This document shows, piece by piece, positions 53,901 to 63,008 of a DNA stretch of 64,000 nucleotides (position 1 is its first letter; every line of letters begins with the position of its first letter). The stretch is from NCBI RefSeq assembly GCF_018588885.1, contig NZ_JAFFIW010000011.1, positions 1 to 64,000 on the forward strand. Reading direction: 5' to 3'. This stretch comes from Mesorhizobium sp. dw_380 (GTDB lineage Bacteria > Pseudomonadota > Alphaproteobacteria > Rhizobiales > Rhizobiaceae). A program made the position numbers and the translations under genes. The notes beneath the pieces were generated by a model, which made no database searches, was not told the origin of the DNA, and saw only the letters and a program-made list of their open reading frames with translations.

Positions 53901-55337
53901 GAGCGTCTGGTCGTTCGAACTGGCATCGACGCCAGCCGTCTCGTCATGCAGCACCTTGGCCGTGTTCTCCGTCAGGCCGGCCGTCGGGCCGTCGTCGTTG
54001 GTGTGCAGCTTGTCGCCGACGGATTGGGTGACGGTCACGCCTTGCGACAGGTCGACACGGCCGACGTCGAATTTTCCGACCACCGCCGTCGCCTGGAAGC
54101 GGTTGAAGGTCTCCACGGCCTGTGTGCCGCTGTTGTCGGTGAACCACTGCACCGTATAGGCGTCGTTGAGATGCTGTGCGGTTATGGTTCCGTCCCCGTT
54201 GAAGGTGACAAAACCGTTTGTCGCGGTCGTATCGGTGACTACCACCCCATTGCCATCCCTGATGATGACGCGAACGATGGCGACCGACGAGTCATCGGCA
54301 AGCGCGCTTTGTCCGGCGTCGTTGCCCAGATTGGCGCCGCTGTTGAGATTATTGTCGATATAGCTGCGGCCGGCTTCAGGATTGGTAGAGGCGCCGCCGG
54401 CGCTGAACGCGCCGATCTTCACGGTGAAATTGGTGCCCGGACTGCCCTCGGTCTGGGAGATGAAGAGCTTGGCGTCGGTGACGTCGATGAAGTCAGTATA
54501 GCTCATATTGTCGATGTCGCCGTATGTGCCCGGTGCCTGGCCCTTGACGAAGCTGAACACCGCGGTCTCACCCGGGTCGAACATCTGGTTGTTGACGCCG
54601 ATAGTGGCGCCGATGCCGCCTTGGCTGGTCTTGATGTTGTCGCCTGAGTTGTCGAGCGTTCCGTCGGCCTGAATGACCGGATGTATGCCGCTCACCACCA
54701 GACCCGCGCCGGATGTGCCTACGGCCACGAACAGATTGTTGCCCGAGGCGAGATTGTCGAAATTGAAGGATGTGGAGCCCGTCGCCGAGACGTTGAGAAG
54801 GTTGGTCCAGTCGATCGTATCGTCAGGGTTGGTGCTGTCCGGGTGCGCAATGGCCTGGAAGGTCACCATCTCGACGCTGGCGGTGAGATTGTCGCCTGCC
54901 GCGTTCAGATAGAAGGCGGCGACGACATCGCCGACGCCTTCGGCGGCGCTGGTGGTGGCCAGCACGATCGTTCCGTTTGCATAGGAATGCAGAAAGATAG
55001 GTTGGCTGCCATCGACCGTCAGCAGCGGGCTGCTGTTGAAGATGACCTGGTCGCCGTCGAGCGGGGCGCCGCTGCCGTCGGAGAAGAACAGCTTGCTGAT
55101 CGTCGCGCCGTCCGGATTGACGGTGACAAGACCGGCGCCGCTGACCGCAGCCTCGACGTTATCGGCAAAAGCGAGCTGGCCTGCCGACAGTTGCAGGTCG
55201 CCGCTTAGCCCATTGAGGAAATCCTTGAACGCCGTCGAAAGTCCGGTGAGGTCGTTGCTGATGGCCGTATCGTCTGGCTGGATTCCGGAAGTCTGGTCGA
55301 GGGTCAGCGTGCCATTGATGTTGATGGTGGTGGTCAT
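50979..55337 (-). CDS. Type I secreted repeat protein (DUF5801/VCBS-like)
   Basis: The 1452-residue protein starts MTTTININGTLTLDQTSGIQ and has no N-terminal signal, as expected for type I export. Three 186-residue repeats, nearly identical at DNA level, fill the middle, each containing DDGPTAGLTEN and GDGDSNSTSIAIGDKVQIRD. The ending DADADQTAIQHILVDVV suits a C-terminal secretion signal. The acidic GDGD motifs suggest calcium binding. Likely a surface adhesin or biofilm protein. The exporter and fusion protein genes follow. Confidence 0.85.
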   Translation of the reverse strand: MTTTININGTLTLDQTSGIQPDDTAISNDLTGLSTAFKDFLNGLSGDLQLSAGQLAFADNVEAAVSGAGLVTVNPDGATISKLFFSDGSGAPLDGDQVIFNSSPLLTVDGSQPIFLHSYANGTIVLATTSAAEGVGDVVAAFYLNAAGDNLTASVEMVTFQAIAHPDSTNPDDTIDWTNLLNVSATGSTSFNFDNLASGNNLFVAVGTSGAGLVVSGIHPVIQADGTLDNSGDNIKTSQGGIGATIGVNNQMFDPGETAVFSFVKGQAPGTYGDIDNMSYTDFIDVTDAKLFISQTEGSPGTNFTVKIGAFSAGGASTNPEAGRSYIDNNLNSGANLGNDAGQSALADDSSVAIVRVIIRDGNGVVVTDTTATNGFVTFNGDGTITAQHLNDAYTVQWFTDNSGTQAVETFNRFQATAVVGKFDVGRVDLSQGVTVTQSVGDKLHTNDDGPTAGLTENTAKVLHDETAGVDASSNDQTLISLPAAFAALGTAIGWAASASAVVTPNSTFGTDGPGTQTLSLGVSGANADSGFDSLDHHNILLNVEGGGLVVGRVDVGNDGNTTGDPIAIAISINASGILSIAQYIAIAHPDGNNPDDVTTMLDSALLAKVTVTDGDGDSNSTSIAIGDKVQIRDDGPTAGLTENGAGVLHDETSGVDASSNDQTLISLPAAFAALGTAIGWAASASAVVTPNSTFGIDGPGTQTLSLGVSGANADSGFDSLDHHNILLNVEGGGLVVGRVDVGNDGNTTGDPIAIAISINASGILSIAQYIAIAHPDGTNPDDVTTMLDSALLAKVTVTDGDGDSNSTSIAIGDKVQIRDDGPTAGLTENTAKVLHDETAGVDASSNDQTLISLPAAFAALGTAIGWAASASAVVTPNSTFGTDGPGTQTLSLGVSGANADSGFDSLDHHNILLNVEGGGLVVGRVDVGNDGNTTGDPIAIAISINASGILSIAQYIAIAHPDGTNPDDVTTMLDSALLAKLHTVDGDGDTSDTSIAIGDKVQIRDDGPTITHPFDGDPDTAGIQNETLANTAGATASGTFGYNIGADAHPTAFYTGGGSDFSPITLTGTVSGVNPAPTALLTSDVTLASETLTSATFNFTFTYDKDPAAGPQTGTAGGTLVFDKVAHTYTINLTDPLEGFSFDIIHTSQFLSKVPTSNTGHPPIVLEKLQADDPNTLNVNENFYVQFTGNLVNKANPFGLTSNGEGSSTDTSFNTPTGTHDMISNANETWVSATQSTNGVAGDTIQKGELLTLRFFNSDVGIQNEATAPTATASAMAIKFDGIGNSEDLMLILDLLDKGADNIAGTADDGPAITRAMYVENTDIFRIGQVPAPYNSEFTLDNNDGLVVIEQNDYNAASEHYALQGVQIMQSGNGITGNAINLNTTGSNGGASSTTTLVSFDGSDNDVLKITDIGFTSTVTTTPDANLDFAFQVADADADQTAIQHILVDVV
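52311..53984 (-). repeat. Three 558-bp tandem repeats in the secreted protein gene
   Basis: The segment GGGCCGTCGTCCCTGATCTG recurs at 52311, 52869 and 53427, with a diverged copy boundary at 53985. The period is 558 bp, or 186 codons. Copies differ at scattered bases, for example GGAGGTCTCGTC against AGCCGTCTCGTC. Such identity favours copy-number change by recombination. Confidence 0.93.
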
Positions 55338-55644
55338 GATCGTTATCCCCTTTGTAAGGTTGCTTCTAACGATCCGCACATCCAGTAACGCCGAAATGTA
55401 CCTGCCCCAGGTCTACCCCACGCGCATTGAATTTGCGGTTTTCAATTGACCATTGTGTCGCCGACGCAGAGGGCGCGTCCATTCGCGGTTCGATAGTATT
55501 TCGATTAATGTCCGCACCTGATCGAACGATATATATCCTTCGATAGATCAGGGCGGCGCGGGCGGTCGCGCCGGCATCACTGCCAGTGCCATCAGCCGGC
55601 TTTCCGGTGCCAGCATCAATGTCGATGTCAGTTGAAAACGATGA
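55338..55644. other. Promoter region of the secreted repeat protein
   Basis: An AT-rich stretch carries direct repeats of TTCGATAG (55489 and 55539, 50 bp apart) and the related GATCGAAC between them. These could bind the LuxR-type regulator encoded next. No ORF is convincing. Confidence 0.45.
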
Positions 55645-56292
55645 TCAGAGCAGGCCGGTGAGGCCCGTTCCCGGGCGCTCTGCACCTTTGCCATGTGCCA
55701 TCCAGGCCAGTTCCGCCCGGCCGCCAAGGTGCAGCTTCTCATAGACGTGATGCAGGTGCATTTTCACCGTGCCTTCGGATAAATTCAGCTGCTGCGCGAT
55801 GGTCTTGTTGCGCAACCCGCGCGAGACGAGATCGGCGATTTCGGTCTCCCGCCCGGTCAGCCTTGATATCGGCTGGTGCTGCGGTCCGGGCATCAGCAGT
55901 TGCCGGACGATCTTGTTGTCGATCCACTTCTTGCCAGCCGCCACCGCATTCACGCATTCGACGAGGTAGCGATGGCTGATGCCCTCCAGAAGCAGGCCGT
56001 CGCTGTCGAGCGCCTGTATTTCCGTGATGTCCAACCTGCCTTTTGGCTGCACGATGAAGATGACGCGGAGAGCGCTGCTGCAGGCCTTCAGCCGGGATGA
56101 AAGGCCGGCCATCTGCGGGTCCGAGATATCGAGACCGACGATCGCAATATCAGGCTGCTGGCGCTCCACATGAAGGAGAACGTCAACGACGCGGTTGCAC
56201 TGGGCTACAACTTCGTGGCCAGCCTCCCGCAACACCCACCCCAGACCAGCGAGATACACCCCCCGCGGGTCCGCCAGAACTAAAGTCGACAT
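55645..56292 (-). CDS. LuxR/NarL-type response regulator
   Basis: The 215-residue protein has a receiver-like N-terminal part (TLVLADPRGVYLAGLGWVLR, IAIVGLDISDPQMAGLSS) and a LuxR HTH (ISRLTGRETEIADLVSRGLR, NLSEGTVKMHLHHVYEKLHL). Some receiver residues are atypical, so phosphorylation is uncertain. It lies directly upstream of the secreted repeat protein on the same strand and probably controls it. No histidine kinase gene is adjacent. Confidence 0.88.
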   Translation of the reverse strand: MSTLVLADPRGVYLAGLGWVLREAGHEVVAQCNRVVDVLLHVERQQPDIAIVGLDISDPQMAGLSSRLKACSSALRVIFIVQPKGRLDITEIQALDSDGLLLEGISHRYLVECVNAVAAGKKWIDNKIVRQLLMPGPQHQPISRLTGRETEIADLVSRGLRNKTIAQQLNLSEGTVKMHLHHVYEKLHLGGRAELAWMAHGKGAERPGTGLTGLL

Positions 56293-56592
56293 GCGAACAC
56301 CGTCCGTAAAAACGCAACAAACATGCTTAAAAAACCCCTAAATCAAGCAAACCAGACCCTCGGCTTATTGTCAAGGAACTACTAATATATCTAAGGCTAT
56401 AATAATCGATTCAATGCTGCCAGGCGGACGACGGGGGATCCGGCACCACGGCAGGGGACAGGTGGTGATCAGCGAATCCGCAAAGGGCGAGCGGGAGTTG
56501 ATCGAGCCGGTGCTGGTCATGACAGCACCGATTTTGCGGTGCCACAACTTGTGCGACCGGGTGAAACCACCCGAACTCCTCTGGGAAAGACA
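56293..56592. other. Intergenic region between LuxR and GntR genes
   Basis: The part near 56330-56410 is AT-rich and probably contains the LuxR gene promoter on the minus strand. The rest reads as weak open frames on both strands without domains. No repeat or RNA gene was recognised. Confidence 0.4.
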
Positions 56593-57285
56593 TCACTGGT
56601 GTTGTGGTGCGGCTCTCGGTTGGTCGCCAACGGCAAACACAGCGCTCGCTTCGCTGACGATGGAGACGTGATCCTTGGCAGCCTTGCCAGCGGCATTGCC
56701 GTCGCCACGCATGATTGCGGTGACGATGGCATCATGCTCCTGCCAGGATTTGGCGAGCCGCCCCGCCAGCATGAATTGCGCGCGGCGGAACGGCGCCAGC
56801 CGGCTTCGCGTCATCACCGTCATTTCGTAGATATGGGCGTTGTGGGCGCCGCGATAGAGCCGGGTGTGGAACTCGGTGTTGAAATACTCGTAGTCCTCTT
56901 CAGCACCGAGTTGCACCAGCCGCGCCGAAGCCTGATGCTCGATCTCGAGCGAGCGGCGCTCGGCGGTGGTCATGCGCTCGGCCGAGAAGCGGGCGCAGAT
57001 CGCCTCCAGTTCGGCCATGCTTTCGAACATCGAGGCGAGATGCTCCTGCGTCACCACCGCGACGATGGCACCGCGGTTTGGCCGCCTTTCGACAAGACCC
57101 ATGGCGCTCAGCTGGCCCAGCGCCTCCCTGACCGGGGTGCGCGAGACGTCGAAACGGGCGGCGAGCGAGGTCTCGTCGAGTTTTTCGCCCGGGCGCAGGT
57201 AGCCGGTGACGATGCGGTCGCCGATCGCCCTCACCATCTGATCGACGGTCGTGCCCGACCTGATCAAGCTGCGCTTTCCCGACAA
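56593..57285 (-). CDS. GntR-family (FCD) transcriptional regulator
   Basis: This encodes about 230 residues. The winged helix holds TVDQMVRAIGDRIVTGYLRP and DVSRTPVREALGQLSAMGLV, and the FCD effector domain follows (MFESMAELEAICARFSAERM, EFHTRLYRGAHNAHIYEMT). The start used is a TTG placed just after GGAGGAG; spacing is short, and the open frame extends 43 codons further up into an AT-rich, promoter-like region. It is divergent from the transporter operon and is likely its repressor. Confidence 0.87.
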   Translation of the reverse strand: MSGKRSLIRSGTTVDQMVRAIGDRIVTGYLRPGEKLDETSLAARFDVSRTPVREALGQLSAMGLVERRPNRGAIVAVVTQEHLASMFESMAELEAICARFSAERMTTAERRSLEIEHQASARLVQLGAEEDYEYFNTEFHTRLYRGAHNAHIYEMTVMTRSRLAPFRRAQFMLAGRLAKSWQEHDAIVTAIMRGDGNAAGKAAKDHVSIVSEASAVFAVGDQPRAAPQHQ

Positions 57286-57401
57286 ATCTCCTCCGTCCCG
57301 TCTTCTTGTGTAGCCAGTCGGCGTGTCGGCCTGCTCGATTCGATATAGCTCTCTATGCCTTATATTTAATCTGCCTGTCAAACTGTCCGTTTTGGAGGCA
57401 A

Positions 57402-57415
57402 AAAGTGCATGCAAT
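57402..57415 (+). promoter_or_regulatory. Candidate GntR operator, site 1
   Basis: AAAGTGCATGCAAT lies in the divergent region between the GntR gene and the transporter operon. Its exact reverse complement occurs 93 bp away. The core TGCATGCA is itself palindromic. Confidence 0.6.
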
Positions 57416-57494
57416 TGCCTGCTGCATGAGCAAGTGCTTTTGGAACTATTATTGATTTCATTGTATAATTAGCGGTGGCAAGACTGGCACGTTG

Positions 57495-57508
57495 ATTGCA
57501 TGCACTTT
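57495..57508 (-). promoter_or_regulatory. Candidate GntR operator, site 2
   Basis: ATTGCATGCACTTT is the perfect reverse complement of site 1. It lies about 52 bp before the receptor gene start, where binding would block or modulate transcription. Two matched sites would allow looping. Confidence 0.6.
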
Positions 57509-57560
57509 GATTGAGAAGGCATCAAACCGACCCGGAAGGGTCCAACAGGGGAGCATTCAC

Positions 57561-58685
57561 ATGACCGACAGATTCGTGCTTAGCCGCCGCCAGTTGCTGA
57601 AGACCTCCGCCGCGGGTGCCTTGGGCCTTGCCTCGGGATCATTTCCCCTCTCGAGGGCCTTCGCCGCCGCTGCCACCGTCGGCTTCATCTATGTCGGCCC
57701 GAAGGACGACTATGGTTACAACCAGGCGCATGCCGAGGGCGCCGCGGCGCTGAAGGGGGTCGAGGGCATCACCGTCGTCGAGGAGGAGAATGTGCCAGAG
57801 ACGGTCGACGTCCAGAAGACGATGGAATCCATGATCAATCTCGACGGCGCCTCGCTGATCTTCCCGACCTCCTTCGGCTATTTCGACCCCCACATGCTGG
57901 CCATGTGCGCAAAGTTCCCCGAGGTCCAGTTCCGCCATTGCGGCGGCATGTGGAGCAAAGACAAGCATCCGATGAACGCCGGCTCCTATTTCGGCTATAT
58001 CGGCATGGGCCAGTATCTCAACGGCGTCGTCGCCGGCCACACCTCGAAGTCGAAGAAGCTCGGTTTCGTCGCCGCCAAGCCGATCCCGCAGGTGCTGCTC
58101 AACATCAACTCCTTCCTGCTTGGCGCGCGCTCGGTCGATCCGACCATCACCTGCCAGGTGATCTTCACCGGCGAATGGTCGCTGGCGGTCAAGGAGGCGG
58201 AAGCCACCAACGCGCTGGTCGACCAGGGCGTCGACGTCGTCACCTGCCATGTCGACAGCCCCAAGGTCGTGGTCGAGACGGCCGCCGGTCGCGGCGCCTT
58301 CGTTTGCGGCTACCACGCCAACCAGAGCCCGCTGGCGCCCGAGAAATACCTGACTGGCGCCGAATGGAACTGGGCCAAGGTCTACAAGATGTTCGTCGAC
58401 GACCTCGCCGCCGGCAAGCCGCTGCCCAATTTCACCCGCGGCGGCCTGGCCGACGGCTTCGTCAAGATGAGCCCGCTTGGTCCCGCTGTCGGCGAAGCAG
58501 GTCGCAAGCAGTTTGACGCCACGCTGGCCGAAATGATGAAGGGCGGTTTTTCCGTCATCAAGGGCCCGCTGAAGAGCAACAAGGGCGCCGTCGTCGCGAC
58601 CGAAGGCCAAGCCTTCGCCGAGAACGCCATCGAGCTCGAAAGCATGGACTATCTCGTCGAGGGCGTCGTCGGCTCGACCGCCTGA
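57561..58685 (+). CDS. BMP-family ABC transporter substrate-binding protein
   Basis: The 374-residue protein has a Tat-type signal (SRRQLLKTSAAGALGLASGS) and the BMP/Med-like fold: TVGFIYVGPKDDYGYNQAHA, NLDGASLIFPTSFGYFDPHM and TGEWSLAVKEAEATNALVDQ. Relatives bind nucleosides or other N-rich small molecules. GGGGAG precedes the start. It opens an operon with two permeases, an ATPase and hydrolases, one of them biuret hydrolase, so the ligand may be biuret or a related amide. Confidence 0.9.
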   Translation: MTDRFVLSRRQLLKTSAAGALGLASGSFPLSRAFAAAATVGFIYVGPKDDYGYNQAHAEGAAALKGVEGITVVEEENVPETVDVQKTMESMINLDGASLIFPTSFGYFDPHMLAMCAKFPEVQFRHCGGMWSKDKHPMNAGSYFGYIGMGQYLNGVVAGHTSKSKKLGFVAAKPIPQVLLNINSFLLGARSVDPTITCQVIFTGEWSLAVKEAEATNALVDQGVDVVTCHVDSPKVVVETAAGRGAFVCGYHANQSPLAPEKYLTGAEWNWAKVYKMFVDDLAAGKPLPNFTRGGLADGFVKMSPLGPAVGEAGRKQFDATLAEMMKGGFSVIKGPLKSNKGAVVATEGQAFAENAIELESMDYLVEGVVGSTA

Positions 58686-58704
58686 ACCGGACGGAGGCGG
58701 CAAC

Positions 58705-59829
58705 ATGACAGACACGGTGGCAGGCGCCGGCGCGCCGGCGAGTCTCAGTGCCAGGTTCTATCCGGTGGCGCTCGAATGGATTGCACGGCGGGCGGAAGCT
58801 TTCATCATCCCGCTCGCGGCGCTGATCGCCGGCATGGTGCTGTTCAGCCTGTTCATCCTGGCGGTCGGCAAGTCGCCGGTCCTGCTCTATGAAACCATGT
58901 GGCGCGGTGGCTTCGGCTCCTGGTTCTCGGTGCAGAATTCGTTATCGCGGGCCGCACCCCTGCTGCTGGCGGCGCTGTGCGTGGCGTTGCCGGCCCGGCT
59001 TGGTCTCGTCGTCATCGGTGGCGAGGGTGCGATCGTCCTCGGCGGCGTCGCAGCCGCTGCAACCGGCGTGGCGCTCAGCGGCGCGCCTCCCTTCATCGTC
59101 ATTCTCGTCATGGGCGTGGCGGGCATGGCCGCCGGCGGCATCTGGATAGGTGCCGTCGGCGCGCTCCGCCATTACCGCGCCGTCAACGAGACCATTTCCA
59201 GCCTGCTGATGGCCTATATCGCCATTGCCCTGATGAACCAGTTGGTCGAAGGGCCGCTGCGCGACCCGGCCTCGCTCAACAAGCCTTCGACCCAACCGCT
59301 GGCCGACATCTACCGTATCGGCAACATGCCGGGCATGGAGGTGCATTGGGGGCTTGCCGTCGGCGTCGTTGCCTGCGTGCTGTCCTGGGTGCTGATAGAA
59401 AAGACCCGTTGGGGTTTTGCCGCCCGCATCGCCGGCGGCAATGTCAGGGCTGCCCAGGTGCAGGGGTTGGCCGTCGGTTCGCTGATCGTGGGCTTTACCG
59501 GGCTTGCCGGCGCGTTTGCCGGGCTTGCCGGCATGCTGGAGGTCGCCGCGGTGCAGGGCAGCGCCAATGCCTCGCTCGCCGCCGGCTATGGCTATACTGG
59601 CATCCTCGTCGCCTTCCTCGCCCGCCACAATCCGCTGGCCATCATCCCGGTCGCCTTCCTGCTTGGCGGCATCGACGCTTCAGGCGGGCTGATCCAGCGC
59701 CGCATGGACCTGCCCGACGCCACCGTGCTGGTGCTGCAGGGCATGCTTTTCATCGTCATCCTGTTCAGCGAGACCCTCTACGGCCGCTTCAAGACCTTCA
59801 ATCCCGATCTGTGGCAGAGGAGCAGCTGA
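58705..59829 (+). CDS. ABC transporter permease 1 (BMP-type)
   Basis: The 374-residue protein has many helices, starting with FIIPLAALIAGMVLFSLFIL, and the family block SLLMAYIAIALMNQLVEGPL. It resembles the larger permease of nucleoside-type ABC importers. The stop overlaps the start of permease 2 by one base (TGATG), giving coupled translation. Confidence 0.92.
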   Translation: MTDTVAGAGAPASLSARFYPVALEWIARRAEAFIIPLAALIAGMVLFSLFILAVGKSPVLLYETMWRGGFGSWFSVQNSLSRAAPLLLAALCVALPARLGLVVIGGEGAIVLGGVAAAATGVALSGAPPFIVILVMGVAGMAAGGIWIGAVGALRHYRAVNETISSLLMAYIAIALMNQLVEGPLRDPASLNKPSTQPLADIYRIGNMPGMEVHWGLAVGVVACVLSWVLIEKTRWGFAARIAGGNVRAAQVQGLAVGSLIVGFTGLAGAFAGLAGMLEVAAVQGSANASLAAGYGYTGILVAFLARHNPLAIIPVAFLLGGIDASGGLIQRRMDLPDATVLVLQGMLFIVILFSETLYGRFKTFNPDLWQRSS

Positions 59830-60755
59830 TGGACGCCACCGGGATCGGCCTCTGGGGCGTACCGCTCGCCATCCTCGGCGGCGCCATCCGCGTCTCCACG
59901 CCCTTCATCTTCGTCTCGCTCGGCGAAGCCATCACCGAGCGCTCCGGCCGCATCAACCTTGGCCTGGAAGGCACGCTGGTGTTCGGCGCCATGAGCGCCT
60001 ATGCGGTCGCGGTGATGACCGGCTCGCCATGGCTTGGCCTCATCGCCGCAGCCTTCGCCGGCCTCTGCTTCGGCCTGTTCCACGGCTGGATCTGCAAATT
60101 CCCCCGGGTTAACGACATCGCCATCGGCATTGCCCTGATGCTGTTCGGTTCGGGCCTCGCCTTCTTCTTCGGCAAGCCCTTCATCCAGCCTTCGGCGCCC
60201 GACCTGCCAGCCATTCCCTTCGGTGCCTGGTCGGACATTCCGCAGGTGCAGGCGGCGCTTGACGTCAACGTGCTGTTCCTGATCGGTGCCGCACTGGCGG
60301 TGTTCCTGTGGTGGGCCTTCCGCAACACCCGCGCCGGCCTGATCCTGCGCGTCGTCGGCGACAGTTCCGACGCGGCGCGCGCCATGGGCCTCAACCCGAA
60401 CACGGTGCGCCTCATCGCCACCGGTGTCGGCGGCGCGCTGGCCGGCATCGGCGGCGCCTATCTGTCGCTCTACTATCCCGGCAGCTGGACCGAGCGCATT
60501 TCGTCGGGGCAGGGGCTGATGGCGGTGGCGCTTGTCATCTTCGCGCGCTGGAACCCGCTTGGCTGCTTTGCCGCCGCCCTTCTGTTCGGCGGAGCCGGCG
60601 CTCTTGGACCGGCGCTGCAATCGGTCGGCGTCACGCAAGGCTACTACCTCTTCTACGCCGCGCCTTACATCCTCACCCTGATCATCATGATCGCCACCTC
60701 GTCGCCGACCCGTTCGCTCGCCGGCGCGCCGGGCGAACTGTCGATCACCAAATAG
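59829..60755 (+). CDS. ABC transporter permease 2 (BMP-type)
   Basis: The 308-residue protein has the conserved block [20 protein letters not shown] and later [20 protein letters not shown], typical of the smaller permease of this family. It pairs with permease 1. A longer open frame upstream in the same frame is a shadow of permease 1. Confidence 0.92.
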   Translation: MDATGIGLWGVPLAILGGAIRVSTPFIFVSLGEAITERSGRINLGLEGTLVFGAMSAYAVAVMTGSPWLGLIAAAFAGLCFGLFHGWICKFPRVNDIAIGIALMLFGSGLAFFFGKPFIQPSAPDLPAIPFGAWSDIPQVQAALDVNVLFLIGAALAVFLWWAFRNTRAGLILRVVGDSSDAARAMGLNPNTVRLIATGVGGALAGIGGAYLSLYYPGSWTERISSGQGLMAVALVIFARWNPLGCFAAALLFGGAGALGPALQSVGVTQGYYLFYAAPYILTLIIMIATSSPTRSLAGAPGELSITK

Positions 60756-60769
60756 CTGGAGTTTTGCCC

Positions 60770-61471
60770 ATGAACGCCAGAGCCGGGATCACTCAACGCT
60801 ATATCGACGCCGACCCCTATCCATGGCCCTACAATGGCGAACTTCGTCCCGACAACACGGCGCTGATCATCATCGACATGCAGACCGATTTCTGCGGGCC
60901 GGGCGGCTATGTCGACCATATGGGCTACGACCTGTCGCTGGTCCGCGCCCCGATCGAGCCGATCAAGTCGGTGCTGTCGGCAATGCGCGGCAAGGGCTAT
61001 ACCATCATCCACACACGCGAGGGCCATCGGCCCGACCTCGCCGACCTGCCGGCCAACAAGCGCTGGCGCTCGCGCCGCATCAATGCCGGCATCGGCGATC
61101 CCGGTCCCTGCGGGCGCATCCTGGTGCGCGGCGAACCCGGCTGGGACATCATCCCCGACCTTTATCCGGCCGAGGGCGAGCCGATCATCGACAAGCCGGG
61201 CAAGGGCTCGTTCTGCGCCACCGACCTCGAGCTGATCCTCAACCAGCGCGGCATCGACAACATCGTGCTCACCGGCATCACCACCGATGTCTGCGTCCAC
61301 ACCACCATGCGCGAGGCCAACGACCGGGGATTCGAATGCGTGATGCTGGAGGATTGCTGCGGGGCGACCGATTACGGCAATCACCTCGCCGCGATCAAGA
61401 TGATCAAGATGCAGGGTGGCGTCTTCGGCGCGGTGTCGAATGCGGCCGCGCTCGTTGCCCAGCTGCCGTGA
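60770..61471 (+). CDS. biuH: Biuret amidohydrolase
   Basis: The 233-residue isochorismatase-like cysteine hydrolase has the triad D36 ([12 protein letters not shown]), K142 ([10 protein letters not shown]) and C175 ([16 protein letters not shown]). These positions agree with those I recall for Rhizobium leguminosarum BiuH, and blocks such as [19 protein letters not shown] and [20 protein letters not shown] are shared. The enzyme hydrolyses biuret with release of ammonia, a step of cyanuric acid breakdown. No cyanuric acid hydrolase gene is in the window. GGAG lies before the start. Confidence 0.85.
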   Translation: MNARAGITQRYIDADPYPWPYNGELRPDNTALIIIDMQTDFCGPGGYVDHMGYDLSLVRAPIEPIKSVLSAMRGKGYTIIHTREGHRPDLADLPANKRWRSRRINAGIGDPGPCGRILVRGEPGWDIIPDLYPAEGEPIIDKPGKGSFCATDLELILNQRGIDNIVLTGITTDVCVHTTMREANDRGFECVMLEDCCGATDYGNHLAAIKMIKMQGGVFGAVSNAAALVAQLP

Positions 61472-61481
61472 GGAAATTGCC

Positions 61482-63008
61482 ATGAGCGGAACCAAGAAGG
61501 CGGTCGGCGTCGAGACCATCGGCATGACCATGCGCTTCGGCGCCTTCACGGCACTCGACGACGTCTCGGTCAAGGTGCCGGCTGGCTCCTTCCATGCGCT
61601 GCTCGGCGAGAACGGCGCCGGCAAGTCTACGCTGGTCAAATGCATGATGGGTTTTTACCACCCGACATCAGGTGAGATGCTGGTCGATGGCCGCGAGGTG
61701 GCGATCGCTAGCCCCAGGGATGCCTCTGCGCTCGGCCTCGGCATGGTCTACCAGCATTTCACGCTGGTGCCGTCGCTGACCGGTGCCGAGAACCTCGTCA
61801 TCTCGCGCGAAAAGGTGCCCGGCATCATCGACTGGCGCAATGAGCGAGCCGGGCTCGCCAAGTTCATGGAGCGGATGCCGTTCAAGCTGCCGCTCGACGT
61901 CAAGGTGGCCGAGCTTGCCGCCGGCGAGAAGCAGAAGCTTGAAATCGTCAAGCAGCTCTATCTCGGCCGTTCCTTCCTGGTGCTGGACGAACCGACATCG
62001 GTGCTCACCCCCGGCGAAGCGCAAGAGGTGCTCGGCCTGGTGCGCGCCATGACCAGGGCCGGCGACCTCACAGTGCTGATGATCTCGCACAAATTCCACG
62101 AGGTGACGGCGTTCGCCGACGATGTCAGCGTGCTGCGCAAGGGCAGGCTGACCGGCACCGGTCGCGTTGCCGACCTCGACCACAGGCAGATGGCGGCGAT
62201 GATGATAGGCGACCAGCCGATCGCCGCCCTCGACAGCCGCGCCGACCCGAAGCCGGACGCCGAGATCGTGCTCAAGGTGAAAGCATTGAAGGCACCCGAC
62301 CGCACGGGGCTGAAGTCGATCCGCATAGAGGATCTCGGCGTTCGCTCCGGCGAGATCGTCGGCATTGCCGGCATTTCCGGCAACGGCCAGAAGGAGTTCC
62401 TCGAAGTGCTGGCCGGGCAGCGCCCGCGCGATGCCGGCGAAGTCATGGTGCGCGGCACCGCCTATGCGGCGACGCGTGCCGAGGCGCGTGCGCTCAACGT
62501 CCGCCTCATCCCTGAAGAGCCGCTGAAGAATGCCTGCGCGCCGAAGATGACGGTGGCCGAGAACATCTCCTTCCGCACCTTCGACATCGACGGTAACGGT
62601 AGACCGGTGAGTTGGATCAGCACCAGTGCCATCAGGACATTCAGCGCCCGCCTGGTGGAGCAGTTCAAGGTCAAGACCGCTTCGCTGTCCTCGCCGATCG
62701 CCTCGCTGTCGGGCGGCAATGTGCAGCGTGCCGTGCTGGCGCGCGAGCTGACCGGCGAGGTCGATCTGCTGATTGTCTCCAACCCGTGCTTCGGCCTCGA
62801 CTTCTCGGCCGTGGCCGAGATCCGCGCCCGCATCATGAAGGCGCGCAATGCGGGTGCGGCCGTGCTGTTGATGTCGGAGGATCTCGATGAGTTGCTCGAA
62901 CTCTCCGACCGCATTCTCGTCATGTCCGACGGCGCGCTGGTCTACGAGACACCGATTGCCCAGGCGAGCGTACAGACGATCGGTGAGCACATGGCGGGGC
63001 ATCACTGA
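61482..63008 (+). CDS. ABC transporter ATP-binding protein with two ATPase domains (BMP-type)
   Basis: The 508-residue protein has two ABC modules. The first has Walker [17 protein letters not shown], and [17 protein letters not shown] with [15 protein letters not shown]. The second has [16 protein letters not shown] in place of a full Walker A and the signature [15 protein letters not shown]. This layout is usual for nucleoside and sugar importers of this type. It lies between biuH and a second hydrolase gene, overlapping the latter by one base. Confidence 0.93.
   Translation: MSGTKKAVGVETIGMTMRFGAFTALDDVSVKVPAGSFHALLGENGAGKSTLVKCMMGFYHPTSGEMLVDGREVAIASPRDASALGLGMVYQHFTLVPSLTGAENLVISREKVPGIIDWRNERAGLAKFMERMPFKLPLDVKVAELAAGEKQKLEIVKQLYLGRSFLVLDEPTSVLTPGEAQEVLGLVRAMTRAGDLTVLMISHKFHEVTAFADDVSVLRKGRLTGTGRVADLDHRQMAAMMIGDQPIAALDSRADPKPDAEIVLKVKALKAPDRTGLKSIRIEDLGVRSGEIVGIAGISGNGQKEFLEVLAGQRPRDAGEVMVRGTAYAATRAEARALNVRLIPEEPLKNACAPKMTVAENISFRTFDIDGNGRPVSWISTSAIRTFSARLVEQFKVKTASLSSPIASLSGGNVQRAVLARELTGEVDLLIVSNPCFGLDFSAVAEIRARIMKARNAGAAVLLMSEDLDELLELSDRILVMSDGALVYETPIAQASVQTIGEHMAGHH

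Noticed and set aside
52311..53984. Possible CRISPR-like array
   Set aside because: The repeats are 558 bp, protein-coding and lack short spacers; no cas genes are present.
52243..54159. 638-codon repetitive open frame opposite the secreted protein
   Set aside because: It mirrors the 558-bp repeats of the real gene; its repeats are a by-product.
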